Below, in pieces: positions 15,318 through 27,274 of a DNA stretch of 64,000 bases. The position numbers and the translations under genes were made by a program. The stretch's first letter is position 1. Every line of letters begins with the position of its first letter. The stretch comes from Burhinus oedicnemus. Its lineage: Eukaryota > Chordata > Aves > Charadriiformes > Burhinidae. The stretch is from assembly GCA_008921705.1 (NCBI GenBank), contig VFFE01006710.1, positions 1,735,533-1,799,532 on the forward strand. Direction: 5' to 3'. Under the pieces are notes generated by a model. It was not told the origin of the DNA. It ran no database searches and was given only the letters and a program-made list of their open reading frames with translations.

Positions 15318-15318
<1 letters not shown>
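1..15318. other. Non-coding stretch without a recognised gene
   Basis: The reading frames here are short, use no recognisable domain and show no consistent splice structure. I see no intact mobile element. AT-rich, motif-dense blocks at about 2800-2960, 10470-10720 and 13080-13330 look like candidate conserved regulatory DNA. A 19-bp tandem duplication lies at 3055-3092 and a T15 run at 3705-3719. Short unrecognised exons cannot be excluded. Confidence 0.5.
3055..3092. repeat. 19-bp perfect tandem duplication
   Basis: The unit CAGGTTTTGTGTCTACCTG occurs at 3055-3073 and again at 3074-3092 with no mismatch, which suggests a recent local duplication. Confidence 0.9.

Positions 15319-15365
<47 letters not shown>
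15319..15365. repeat. (GCT)15 / (CAG)15 trinucleotide repeat
   Basis: Fifteen perfect GCT units plus GC, set in a GC-rich pocket at about 15290-15500. Plus-strand frames would give poly-Leu, poly-Ala or poly-Cys. The minus strand would give poly-Gln or poly-Ser. No recognised gene surrounds it, so it is annotated as a repeat only. Confidence 0.97.
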
Positions 15366-15366
<1 letters not shown>

Positions 15367-18300
15367 CTGGGCCAGGGGCAGATGTTCTGGCGCTGGGAAA
15401 GCAGAGGTGCCGGCACTGCCCGTGCCAGCCCGCACCGCTGCACGCACCCTCCCCCAGACACCCACCCGCACAGACCCACCCAGCATCCGCAGGTACTTTA
15501 TGCCTCTGCAGAAACGCTGCTGAACGGCCACACGGACACGGGTTCATTCTGTGCTCTTGAGCAATTTTAACAATTTTAACTGCAAGAGAAGGAGCTCAGC
15601 TGAACATGTGGGCTGACTGCTGCCTGGTTCTGGTTACAAGCTCAAGAAACCAAGTGAAATAAAAAGCGAAGCTTAGTGTATCCTCTCTAAGCCAGTGAGC
15701 AAGTCAGGCTTAGAGGGTTATTTGATGATATTTGACTCTCCTTCTATATGAATAACATCTGCAAATACGCCAAGTCTCTTTGGAATTGTTTTTGGTTTAA
15801 AAGAATTTGTTATTTAGAGCATTTCAATCAGTCACTCCCTGGCTTGCTGCTTTGGCTGGTCACAGTGTCACGTTTGAGCATTTCCATCCCCTGCCTCAAG
15901 AAACATCATTCTCATAATAATCAGGTGTTTGTTATAGAAGCCTCCAAAGACAACAGGAGAGAGCCCTGATACTATAAGCCTACTGCTGGGGGTTAGAAAT
16001 GAGGATGATGCTAAAGCAGGGAAAGAAGACAAAATTAAATGAAGAAAAAGATCCAATTTCCGAAACTCCACTGGCTACGTTTAAATTCCTCAGTGGCAGC
16101 CAGCTCAGTGTTAGGCTAGTTCACGCACATGTCCTGCCCCGTGTTGCTGTATCCACCTGGCTGCTGTGGCAAGGCCAGTGACACCAGCAGCTTTAAGCAT
16201 CCTAGCCATCCCAAAGGCTCTTCCCTGAACACCAATGTCTGGTCTTTCTAGAAAAGAGCTCAGGCAGAACTGTTTGCCCTTTTCATGGAAGTCAAGTCGC
16301 AGGAAGGAATTAGGAGGACGATGCTAGAAGAATCGGTGGCAATAACACCTACCTCCATCATCTCCACCATATGTCTAGAGGGCTTCTGCAACTGCCACCA
16401 GTCGCAGAGCGAAAGCAAGCCTTCTTCCCTATCTTGAGATAATAATATAAAGAAGGTCATTCTGGGGCGGACCAAAGGTGCACCTAGTCTAGCGTCTTCT
16501 TTCCAACAAAGAACAGCAGTGATATGAAAGGATGAATGTAAGAACAGGATGAGCAATCAGTGATGCTTCCCCAGAATAAGCTTCACACTGTCAACACCGT
16601 GTGGCTTTCTAAGCCAAACCCAGTGCATTGTGTTTAATACATTTTGGTGAATTTATTGATCATGAAATTTTCTCATGGTCCTCCAAATCCATGCAGTCTC
16701 AGCACCCTGAAGGTTCTGTATGAAGGAGATCCATGCCTTAACTACAATCCCATAAAAAGTCACCTCCTTTAATTCATCCTGAACCTGCTCTCCTGCCAAG
16801 TTTATCTTCTATCCCTGGTTCTTACCTTGGAAGAAAGAGGGAAGGACTGATCTCCCCACACTAATCCAATCCTGTAGGCTTCTGCCATCCCTCCCTGCGG
16901 TGCCTCGCACTGAGGCTGCCAAGAGCCATCCCTCTGCGACCACCTTGAGGCTACGCAGGCATGTGGCTCAATATCCCACCAGCCTGGGCAGCAATTCTGG
17001 GATTGGGAATGGTCTCAGACACAAGCTCCAAGAGTCTCCTGTTTGGTAAGATCTTAAGCCTCACCCAGGCAGTGTGGCTTAATTCATTGTTGCCCGCAAG
17101 GAGTGCAGGTACACAAGCGCGAGGCACTGCATGAGCGCCAGCAGTGTGGCAGCAGACAGATCAGCCTGTACACCAGCCTCTGTATGTGTTTAGACAGACA
17201 GCAATGTTTTGCAATCATAATTTTTCCACAATTTGCCCAACCTTGCCTCCTCTTTCCTTCCGGGCTTTAAGGTAAGCAACCTTAAAAGCAGCTCCAGAAG
17301 TGGGCAGAGACTAAAGCAGAAAGTCCCAGAAAAGACATCTGGGCAGGGAGAGGTGGGAGGGAGGCACATGCCCGTACGCCCCGTCACCAGCCTGCCTGAA
17401 AAGAGAACTAATATCATTTGTGTGGGATTTTCCTCCCCCTCCCGCAGATCAAAAGGACAGCAGCAATGCAATCTGCTGTTTGTGTAGGAAATGTGTCAGA
17501 AGAGGGAAGGAGGGGATACTCATGGGAACATCTGCTCTAAGAAGCCACTTGAAAATTAACCATTTAGGTCCTGATCCAGGGAGCACCTGCCTAGCGTTAA
17601 GCCTCAATGACACCGGGGCTGTGCACGTTCATGGCACCTCCTGCAAAGTCCTGGAAGAGGATGAGGGAGATGAACAATTCTTCCTCCAGCTTCCTCAGAC
17701 TGGGCTTATGTAGGCAGTGTGGGGCCCTTCCTGGTGCTGCTGGGCAGGTACGCACAAGGGTCACTCCACCGGCTGCGCTGAAGTTGTGGGAAGAGTCATG
17801 CATAGCCAGAGTCACTCATCTCCATCCAGGCACAGCTGGACAAGTGCAAGATTTGCAACTTGGTTCCCTGACTCATTGGCACCAAGAGCAGAGCACAGGG
17901 GAGACGGGACTTTTTCTCTCATTTGTCTATCAGGCTTTAAGCACCTAAAACCTCCCTTCTCCTGCTTCACTTGTTGCTGTCTCCATCTTTCTGCATCAGC
18001 TGGACCTGCCAGCCTGCAGCTGAAGAACCAGCCCACTGCAGAAAATTAAAGGCGGGGGCCGCACACCCTGGGTTTTCTCTTCTGTCTGTGACTATTACAG
18101 GTGCTCTGGACACTAACAGCCACCCCTTGTGCCCTTTTGCATAAAAACTTGTCGCCAGAATAAAATATTTGCTGACCTGGCATTGTAACATCACCACACA
18201 CAAAGGTAAGTATAGCGGAGAAAAAGGAAAAGGAAAAAAAAAAAAAAGGTTGTATTCGCTCTTCCTTCTGTGTATAAAATTTAAAATTTCACATTGTCCC

Positions 18301-19059
18301 AGTGCAACAGAGTTGAGCACAAAAGGGAAAAAACAGCCCCGTGTTGTTCTAGGCCAGGCGCCAAAACAACTTGTGCGAGTTTGTGCTGGCAGCGGCGTTC
18401 TCCGGCAGAGGGTCCGCGTTTGGCCGCGGCAGAGTTGTAACCACCGACCCTGCCTCCCAGGTCACTGAGTCACCTTCCTCTTAGCCCCCCGCCACCCTGA
18501 ACCTCCCACGCACTTCAGCGAAGAGTGGGGTTTTTATTTATTTGGTGCATCCTGTAGAACATGTCCCATGATTGCCGTTTACTACCAGGGTGGCATAATG
18601 AAAGACTGCCATCTCTGTGAAAACATCAACCTTAACCCGGTTTTGGATGCAGTCCAACAAATCCTTTACCCACAGAAATACTTTTACACAAGTATTTAAG
18701 TCAACAGGATTCCTTGCATGAGTAAGGGATTGTGGGATTTAGCTTTTACCCATCTTATTTTTCCAGTAAATAAAATGTACTTTTTTCAGCCTCTTCAGAG
18801 AGCTTCACGATTTTAATCCTTTTGCTGCTCTTCAGGTTTTGCCTATTTCCCCAGAGCTCCCTATCACTTCAAACACCATTTAACTTGCAGTTTCTTTCTT
18901 TCCAAGCCATTCTCTATACAAATCTCTCTACATTTGCCCACCTTACCTGTAGACATGAGTTAAATCGGCAATTTCATCTCCTAGGTAGGAGAGAGAGGGG
19001 TTGTTTGGATTTCAGTTTCTGCATCAGAGCCAGTCTCCTTGGTATTGATTCTACATCAA
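15366..19059. other. Non-coding stretch without a recognised gene
   Basis: Only short frames without recognisable domains are present. There is a possible old LINE-derived fragment at 16455-16507 and a run of 14 A at 18234-18247. Nothing else could be assigned. Confidence 0.5.
16455..16507. mobile_element. Possible ancient CR1-like LINE or SINE fragment
   Basis: The string GGACCAAAGGTGCACCTAGT followed by CTAGCGTCTTC resembles a motif common in old reptile and bird CR1-like interspersed repeats (GGACCAAAGGTCCATCTAGT-type). The fragment is short and the family is uncertain. Confidence 0.35.
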
Positions 19060-19405
19060 ATCACAGAATCATAGAATGGTTTGGGCTGGAAGGGACCTTG
19101 AAGATCATCTAGTTCCAACCCCCCGGCCAGGGGCAGGGACACCTTCCACTAGATCAGGTTGCTCAAAGCCCCATCCAGCCTGGCCTTGAACACTTCCAGG
19201 GATGGGGCATCCACAACTTCCCTGGGCAACCTATTCCAGTGTCTCACCACCCTCAGAGTAAAGAATTTCTTCCTAACATCTAATCTAAATCTACCCTCTT
19301 TCAGTTTAAAACTGTTACCCCTCGTCCTATCACTACACCCCCTGATAAAAAGTCCCTCTCCACCTTTCCTGTAAGGCTCCCTTTAAGTACTGGAAGGATG
19401 CTATA
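19060..19405 (-). mobile_element. CR1 LINE, 5'-truncated 3' end
   Basis: On the plus strand it begins TCACAGAATCATAGAATGG and continues through TTGGGCTGGAAGGGACCTTG and the block ending in TAAGTACTGGAAGG. This is the reverse complement of the CR1 3' end, including the ATTCTATGATTCTGTGA-type tail, so the element is antisense. Only the last 350 bp or so are present, as usual for CR1. It is very similar to the copy at 45006 over almost its full length. Confidence 0.92.
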
Positions 19406-20430
19406 GCTGCAGGAGTTCCAGTGTAACTCCCAATAACCAAACGAAAAACTGAATTCCAGGGTTTTTTTACCATAACTGATCTTAAAAGGACCTCTGCTTT
19501 CCTTTCCTCTCCCTGCCGTCTTACAAGTCTGGTCTAAATGCGTGCAGTCACAAATCCTCCCCTATATTCATACCTGACACGTAGCAGAGAGCCTCAGAGT
19601 ATCCCACTTAAAAAGGCGTAGTTTGAACGTTGCTCTGGACTTGAGCTGGGGGCTCTCTCTGCTTCGCTCGGCTGAAAATAAATACTTAGCCTTTTGGACT
19701 ATGGAACTAAAGGCAGACATGAGCAGCAGCACATCACCTTGTGTATGCTGCTGGCTATGCAAACTAAGGTCCTACAATCACCAAGTGGCCAAATGGGTCA
19801 TCTAGGCACATCCTCAAGTCTGGGTCTTGAAGGTCAGCCAAACTAAGGGAGATGTAAAAAGCATGGGGGTTTGGCCCACTGCTACTTCTTCTGCAATTCT
19901 CCTAGTCCATTTAGTGTTACTTTTAGTTTAGTGCATTTCCATGACAGTGGTCCATTCATCCCAACCTGCTTGACCAGGTGACATCCCACCAGCGAGGCCT
20001 GCAGGTCCCTGGCAGGTGATTACCATTCCAGGTTGTTTCCTTTCACTTACTAACTGTTACAGACTGACCTCCAGCTAAGCATGGTGCTGAGTGTCTTTTG
20101 GAAGCCTTTTTTCCAAATGCTCTTTAATAAGTGTCACCAGGTTCAGCAGAGAAGACTGACACTTTGCAGAAGCATCAGGAGCGTGTCTTAATGACCTGAT
20201 ATTTTTTCACAAGGTTTTTCACGTTTGCTGACATCACCATCCCATATTCTGAGGCATTTAATTTCCAAGGGCAAACTACTAAAAACCTTCTCCTCCATGG
20301 GTGCAGGTGGAGCTCTGGCTATTCTCTGTGTGGCAGGAAGAACTCAGTAACATAATAGCCTGGACCTCAAACTGCAGCCTGAACCCCTGATGTTGTGAAG
20401 TCTGTCACTACATTCCATGAGGAAGCCATG
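19406..20430. other. Non-coding stretch between two CR1 copies
   Basis: No reading frame with a recognisable domain and no clear repeat were seen here. Confidence 0.5.
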
Positions 20431-20575
20431 ATCATAGAATCACAGAATGGTTTGGGTTGGAAGGGACCTTAAAGATCATCTAGTTCCAACCCCCCTGCCA
20501 TGGGCAGGGACACCTTCCACTAGACCAGGTTGCTCAAAGCCTCATCCAACCTGGCCTTGGACACCTGCAGGGCTG
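20431..20575 (-). mobile_element. CR1 LINE, short 3' fragment
   Basis: It starts with ATCATAGAATCACAGAATGG on the plus strand and carries the CR1 3' end in antisense as far as the segment around GACACCTGCAG. About 145 bp remain. Confidence 0.92.
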
Positions 20576-23500
20576 CAGGAGCAAAATGTTCAGCATACAA
20601 GTACCGGCTCTGAAATCAGAACTCTCCCACTGGCAGAGAGCTCTACCTGCAGCTAAATTCAAACCTATGCCCTGGTTTCAGGGAGACCCTTCCCCCTTAC
20701 TACGCCCTCACCGGGGTGCTAAGCACTCATCTCCCCATGGACCCAGCCACGCAACCGGCTTTAAGTACCCAACTCTGCAGCCATATTCTTAAGCTTAATG
20801 CTATTCACATACTTCAGTGATTCATTAAAACAGGACTTACACTGAGAGTCTAATTAAGACCAAAGTTCCACATTCATTTCCAGAGCAGTAAAAGGCAAGT
20901 TATGTAAACTCGCAGCAGGTACTTCTTCTTTTACCAGAAGAGCAAGATAAAAGCATAAAACACGTCCATAGGCAAAACAGTAAAGGAGGGGAGCGAAGGT
21001 TTTGGCAAACAGTACATAAGAGAAGGAAGTCTAGAAAGACATTTTTATTTGCATTTCTTACATGACATTCCCTGGACTTCCCCTCCACCTGGAATACATC
21101 AGAAGGAAGTGGAGCGACCAGTGGGATGGCTACTATACAGCCCTGAGACAACAGCAGCTCTTTTTGACTCGAAAAATGGTCTGTCTGGCTCTCCCCATCC
21201 CCAGCCTCCCATTTCTCTCTCCAGCCCTGGGGGCTGGACTGCTCTCAGATGTGCGGGTTTGGCATCCAGGCTTCCAAAGGAGTCAAGCAGAGACCGGGAA
21301 CATGCCGAGCCCAGCTTCTCTCTGCACAGAGCTCCCAGACTCACCTCAAAATCCTTCCCATCCAGTGCCGCTTCTCCCAAAATCCTCATCCTAGCTCCTC
21401 TGACTAGACTGAGCAGAACGACAGCAAAGAAGGGTTAAAGCATGGTGAAGAGGACAGGTGTCCATGCTGAAGGGACCGAGTATGTTTAAAAATTGGTAGT
21501 TCATGTATCTGGAGACAGAAGTAGTGTTTTGTAATGGAAGACGTGTGGCTCCTTGAGCCAGGGAGGCAATTCTAGTCCCAAAGGACAGCACAGAAAGGAT
21601 ACAGGGGTGAGGGAAAAAGCAAATATCCAGGGAGGGTAGGGAAGGGGGCTAGAAGATGACGCCACTGTGACTGCTCCAAATTACAGAGGGTCTTGGAAGT
21701 GGGAACAAGGAGCTTGGTTTTGATTCGCTACATGATAAAAGGATAAAGAATAGTAGAGGTGATTGTTGTAGCTGTCCAGATAGGTGCGAGAAGGCAGAAT
21801 GGGCATCACTACGGCCAACAACAATGAGATTGTAGCAATGATGGTGTGAACTGTGTAGCACATGAAGGTTTTAGTGTGGGGAATGGAGAAAAGTGAAATG
21901 TTTGGGATTTTATTTTTTAACTTGCATCTGGGATGCTTATGCTTGTTTATGGTTGCTCAGGCTGGGTTGAGTTGGAAACCTTGTGGAAAAGCAAAAGTCA
22001 AGAAAAGACTGAGATTATATGCCACACACATGGGAAAACAACGATAGAGTCTTTTATGCCCTGAGATTGCAGATTTATCTAACGAGGATCACACCACTTG
22101 TTCTAAGAATACATTTGGCCAACCCCACAAGTCCCAAGGGAGGATCCTGCTAAGCGACCTTTTACAGACAGTGGGGTTTGGACACCAAATCTCTGCCTTA
22201 CAAAGCTCAGGGTAATAGTCGGAGATAAAATTGATTTATCCTGGGACAAAACATTTTCTGAGGAACTGCTGCTAAACTGGCACCAGCACATCACTAGTAC
22301 TAAGCCCTTTATTCTAGGTTATATTTTTGCTTAGCAAGGATTTCCATTGTGAGATTTCCCAGTCCTAATCCAGCAAAACACTTCTGCAGTACTTAGCCCT
22401 GTTTTCTTCTGGGAGTTACTAAAATAAAGTGCATTGTTAACACAGTGTATTATTTGCTTACAAATAGAGCGACGCCAATTAAGAACCTCTCCTTTAATAA
22501 GAAAGTAGTAACTCTACGCTGGACCCTACCAGCGCTGCTCAGCTTATCTGAGAATACATCAGCTTCTGATTTAAAGACCTTTGTCTGGGCCTGATAAATC
22601 TTACGCCTGGTCCCAAAGCAGACACCAATTTTGTCTCCTACTGTCCACTGTTATTAATGGCCTTTCATTGTCATTCTCTATATATCCTGCTACAAACTTC
22701 TATACACTTGTTAATTTATAACATAGGTTCTCAGATTTCCTTCCTGGGAAAGGATACATAAATAAATAAAATATTAAAAAGGAAATAACTTGCTTAATTG
22801 TATTAGATTTTTTAAAGTAAATGTATCTTCTGAATGTGCCAAAGAAAACCCAAGCAATATTAAAATATGGCTGCCAGGGTGATTAGCAAGGGTGAAAGAG
22901 GAAAAAAAAAAAAACTTCTCAAAGAGGAAAGTGCCTTAGCAATACCATGCAAATTGCCTTCACCACTGCAAACCAAGAAGTGTTCTCCCTTTACGGAAAA
23001 AAACAATGGGTTTTTAAAAGCTGAGAAAGTACCTTCGTTTACCATTTCTAGAAATCCAGAACCTGGCAGATAGTAGCAAAACCAACCGGAAGCTGAGGGT
23101 TAGGCAAGCTGAGTGAAACTATGGAAGATGAATAAGTGAAGAGGAAGCTGTCTCCCAGCCGCTGACGAGGGAGCTGAAGTACAGGTGGGATATTAAGTGC
23201 CGGGCTGCTTCGGACAGGGATGGTGCAAGCTCTTGCTGCGGAGTCGAACGTGACCTGTGCCAGCAGCACCTCTGCCGAGTCCTTTGTGCTCTTAATGCGT
23301 GTTGCTAGATGGGTGCATCCTTACTGATAGCTGTGTTATAGTAAATACAACAAGATAATATGTAATTTATATATGCAGCTTAGTGCTATGAGCCTATCCA
23401 TTTGGTAGGATGATTTGACAAGGGAGATGTAAGGCCCTAGATGGTACAATATATACTCACAAATACTCCAGTGCACACACAGGGTCTCATTATCAGGGAG

Positions 23501-26059
23501 AAATCAGCAGGACAGCCATAAAACAAATACGACTCACATAAGCACGCTGCTCAGGAGACTGTCTGCAATATATGCTCCGATTAATGTCTGGAATGGCAAT
23601 AGTGCAAGTTAATGCTTCTTTGAGTCTTAGATGACGTGCTAGAAAAGATCTTTGGGAAGGTCATGCCCACTTTTATGACTTGACTGCAAACGGAGCGACC
23701 CCCTGAATGCTGACCTTGCATTTGACTGGAGTAGATTGCAAATTCAGGAAGACGCGTGGACGCCAATGGCAGCTCCTTCTCTCAAGGCTGAGGGGCTTAG
23801 CATCCTTTGGGGTTAAATTCCTCCCTGTTTCAGAGGAGGGAACGGAGCATTTGGTCCTTCTAATGCCCGCTGCTGTCTGCATGGGATAAATCAACCTTTG
23901 GAAAAGTTTGGAAGAACTTCTGCAAATAAAACTCGCTATGACCAATGCACTGAAAATATCTTCAATCCCTGTAAGTATCAAACAATCTCAGGCCCTGATT
24001 CTCCCTCTGAAATGCAACTGGACTACCACAAAGAAGATGCCTTACCAAATAAAAAAAAACCCCAAAACATAAAAGCACTGAACTCATGTAGAAACAAACA
24101 CAAAGAGGCTTCTGCCCAATGCGGTGAGAGAGAAAACCATTAAATTGCATGAAAAACCTGTTGCTACCACTTGTGCATTTGGCCAACAAAGAGGGCTAGA
24201 GAGGCCCCACTCGGTAAATATATACTCTGGTTGGATCAAAGGGGTAAGAATGGAAGTGAGACCTCAGGCTTTATGGACCTGATCCAGTCGGTTTTTCTAC
24301 TAATTTCTGTGGGCTTTGGCTGGTGTCCAGGCAGCATAAACAACCAGGAGCAGGGCTAGCCTTGCTTGGCAAATGAGAGCCCTGCCAGCACCACCGATTT
24401 TTACTCTCTCTGCCCTAAACCTGGGCCTTCTGTTCAACCCGAGAAGGTTCTGTAAGCAGCAAAAAGGTTTGCTGGCACCCAGGAGCGTGTTAGCTGGACC
24501 CAGGAACGCCCAGGGCTGCACAAGAATGCCTAACGTGGTAGCTCCCGACATCTTCCATCAGTCCCCCTTCACATTCAGCCATCCTCATGTTCGGCGGCGT
24601 GATGGTCGTGATCTCCACCGAGCATGGACGCCGGTCGGAGAGTTTCCTACCGGCCGAGCAGCTGCTGCCTGGCTCCGTTCCCTCGGGGAAGGACTGAAAA
24701 TGGAGCCTCTTCTCAGCTTCGTGGCAGAGGAGCCTTCAGCCTGCAAAGGGCTCAGGGGCCAGAGCGATGAAAGCAGACGGCTTGCTTCCCAGGTCCTGCT
24801 TTCACGAGGGCCCTCAGGAACGCAGGAGCTCTCGGAATAAAGTTTCTGGGGCAGTTCTTCCTGTTGCCTTGCCTCCAGTAATGACTTGGGGCTTGTTTAC
24901 ATTAGAGTGTTGTACTACCAGTATTTTATACAGCCATAGTTAAATCAGTACAACACCTGTATTGTATCTGTCGTCGCCTTGGTGTGAAGGTGAGTATAGA
25001 GTCCTGAAAAAGCATGCCAACAAGGCACAAAATGGATACCTACAGAAAACGGGAATGCTGGTGTGTTTTCCGACATTTCAAACTCGGTAATGACCACAGC
25101 CTTACGGTGAAATTGTAATTGGTTTACTAAAAATAAGACACTGCTAGATTGTAGACAATTATTCCTAGCTTACAGCACCCAAACAGGAATTAAAACCTTG
25201 GGGGATTTTTTTTATCTTAGTTTTTGTCCCCTTATTATTAAAGGGGAGAGGGAAAAATGAACAATGAATTACACAAAATAAGGGATTTCTGCCAAGCAGC
25301 ATAATTCATAGGAATACAAGAGGCTGCCTAACATTTCCAGTATACAAAGACAGCGAAACTCTACAAGCCAACAAATCCACAGAGTAACTTAATGGCAATT
25401 GCACTCACACTTTGGGGAAGAAATTGCTCCACTTTTGGTAGAGCCTGTATTATGAGGCTGTGACTGTGGGATAATACGGGCTTTAACAGGACAGAGAGCT
25501 CCCAGTCCCCGAGTCGTGTCTGCGATCGTGGACAAATAGATAAAGCTCTCAGCTCTACTGAACAGTGACAGATTTAAGCCCAGGACTTTAACTCTTCCCC
25601 TGGAGCTGAGCACCTCCATATTCCGGGCTGGAGTTTCCCCAGTTTGAATGGTACGGATGATAGTGTCACCAAATACCTGAGCAGAGCTTTGTGACGATGC
25701 AGCCATTTAATGCTCAAAACCCACCCAAATACCCTGGCACCCGCTGCCAATGGAGCTGGATAGTTGAGGTCTGTGAGAGAAAGTGGCCCCGGCAATGCAG
25801 ACCCTGGCTTCTGTGACTAAGAGTCTAAAGATAAAATACCGAAACACAGGATTAAATTAGTAACAGCTATACCAATCAATAGAACTGATGTTTTAAGGTG
25901 CTAATGCTACCATCGTGCATCGGAGAAGACATACGTTTAAAAAATTTAAAAAAAAAAGTTGCTATCCTGCGGGTATTATAATCCAGACAAGGCAACCCAG
26001 GGGAAGGAAGAGAAAGGAGTTTCCCTGCTTTACTCGGAGGCTAAAGCACAGGCTAGAGA
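20576..26059. other. Non-coding stretch upstream of the ZBTB42 promoter
   Basis: No gene is recognised. An AT-rich block at about 22430-22600 (CCAATTAAGAACC, then CTTATCTGAGAATACATCAG) looks like possible conserved regulatory DNA. An open frame at 24373-24840 ends at a TAA that overlaps an AATAAA, but it has no recognisable domain. A second possible repeat-like segment at 21440-21860 could not be assigned to a family. Confidence 0.45.
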
Positions 26060-26462
26060 CTCCGACTGCCACCGCGCAGGGTGCTCGCAGGGGAGCTCTG
26101 CGGTGACCCCAGCGCTCCGCTCCCCGCCTCCATCACCCAAACCTCACAGCAGCTCAAACTCGGCAAATCCCTAAACATCAACCTCGACCCGGAGCCTCAG
26201 CCCAACGCTTCCCGCCCGCGGCCACCTCCGCCTCCCCTCCCGGCGCTGCTGCAGCCCGGAGCCCCCCGGGACGATCCACGGCCGCGACTTCCACACCCCA
26301 CACCCCCCCACACACTACCCACCGGCCCCGCTCCGGCTTCCAGCGGGGCGAGAGGGGCACCCAGGGCTCCGGCTACCGGAGCGTGGCGGCGGATTTCGGC
26401 GGCGGCCGGGTCTGACCCCGGGCGCTGCGCTGGGAACCGCGGCCGGGCCCCGGCACCGCGCT

Positions 26463-26580
26463 CACTTTTGATGGGATTACGGCTAATTAAAATTTAAAAT
26501 TCAAATCAACTATCGAAAAGGTCATCTTGAAAAATCCGTAGGCATCTGGTATTTATCAGCTGACGCGCAACTAAAAGAGA
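26463..26580. promoter_or_regulatory. AT-rich block with homeodomain-type and E-box sites inside the CpG island
   Basis: A short AT-rich stretch interrupts very GC-rich DNA. It holds GGATTA (26474-26479), TAATTA (26484-26489), the E-box CATCTG within GCATCTGGT (26542-26550) and the E-box CAGCTG (26557-26562). ZBTB18 binds ACATCTGG-type sequences and its fingers are very close to those of ZBTB42, so 26543-26550 is a near match for possible autoregulation. Function is inferred from motif content only. Confidence 0.4.
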
Positions 26581-26827
26581 AATCCGGGGCAGCGCCTCGC
26601 CCCATCCCCACCGCGGGGCAGGCTCCGCGCAACTCCCGCTGCCGCGCTTCTACCGCCCCCGCCCCGCCCCGTCCCTCCGCGGGCGCGGAGGCGGCTCTGC
26701 TCTCCGCCGGGCAACCCGCCCCGCCGCCCTCCGCGGCACGTCGGGCTGCAGCGGGCGGGCGCGTCTTCTCCGCGGCGGCGCAGCGGAGTTGGGAGCGGGA
26801 CGGCGGCGCTGCCAATGCAGCGGCCGG

Positions 26828-26885
26828 GAGGGGAGGAGGAGGAGGAGGAGGAGGAGGAGGAAGAAGGGGAGGAGGAGAGAGGGGG
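26828..26885. repeat. GGA/GAG trinucleotide tract in exon 1
   Basis: A run of GGA units followed by imperfect GAA/GGA/GAG units, seen directly. In the frame of the upstream ATG at 26815 it encodes a poly-glutamate stretch. Confidence 0.85.
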
Positions 26886-26976
26886 AGGGCGCAGCCGGCA
26901 GCGCGCACCGGCCGCCGCCGGCGGGGCTGGCCGGGGCGGCGGGGGCTATTGTGTGCACCAGACGGGGACACACACT

Positions 26977-26983
<7 letters not shown>

Positions 26984-27007
<24 letters not shown>

Positions 27008-27010
27008 CAC
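26984..27010. repeat. (CA)n microsatellite in ZBTB42 exon 1
   Basis: A pure CA run of about 13 units, flanked by further imperfect CA units (26951-26983 and 27016-27024). It lies about 160 bp upstream of the exon 1 splice donor. Confidence 0.95.
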
Positions 27011-27274
27011 TCTCTCACACACACCCGCGGCTCGGAGGGAAAGTATCGCGAGAGCGGCCGGCTAACAACCTGCTCCACAACACCGCCGCGCCGCCGGCCC
27101 CGCGCCGCACCCGCGGAGCGCCGCGCACCGCCCCGCACATGCGGACGCCGAGCCCCGCCGCTGCACGCCGGTAAGTCCGCGGCCAGCCGGTCGGGAGGGT
27201 GAACCCCCTCCCTCCCCACCACCCCCGGCAAGGGGAAAGTCCTCCTTGCAAAGTTGGGGAGCGCGGCTGCGAAG

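Larger units (their letters stand above)
26800..27170 (+). other. ZBTB42: ZBTB42 non-coding exon 1 (5' end approximate)
   Basis: A strong donor, CCG|GTAAGT, lies at 27170/27171 in GC-rich DNA upstream of the coding exon, and a good acceptor lies just before the ZBTB42 start. The exon holds a GGA-rich tract and a (CA)n tract and has two ATGs (26815, 27139). Both are in weak context (C at -3, C at +4) and in the same frame. That frame is not the ZBTB42 frame and would stop at 27807-27809 after splicing. The transcription start is not visible; it is placed loosely downstream of the GC boxes near 26653. The structure parallels ZBTB18, whose first exon is also separate from a large coding exon. 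Confidence 0.6.
26060..27274. promoter_or_regulatory. CpG-island-like promoter of ZBTB42
   Basis: GC content and CpG density rise abruptly near 26050 and stay high to the assembly gap at 27275. The region contains clustered GC boxes at about 26653-26672, an AT-rich block at 26463-26580 and the non-coding first exon. The island ends at or inside the gap, since sequence after it is AT-rich. The only nearby gene start is ZBTB42, so this is most simply its promoter. No TATA box at a fixed distance is obvious. Confidence 0.75.

Noticed and set aside
15089..15547. Poly-Gln protein on the minus strand
   Set aside because: The Gln run comes only from the (GCT)15 repeat, and the flanking residues show no domain. 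It is kept as a finding but not as a gene.
19159..19374. Plus-strand frame of 71 codons, with a near twin at 45098-45313
   Set aside because: Both are antisense readings of CR1 3' ends. Their similarity reflects the repeat, not a gene family.
1..26000. AKT1 exons expected upstream by synteny
   Set aside because: No AKT1 PH-domain or kinase motif was seen on the minus strand. The gene is probably further left, but short exons could have been missed by eye.
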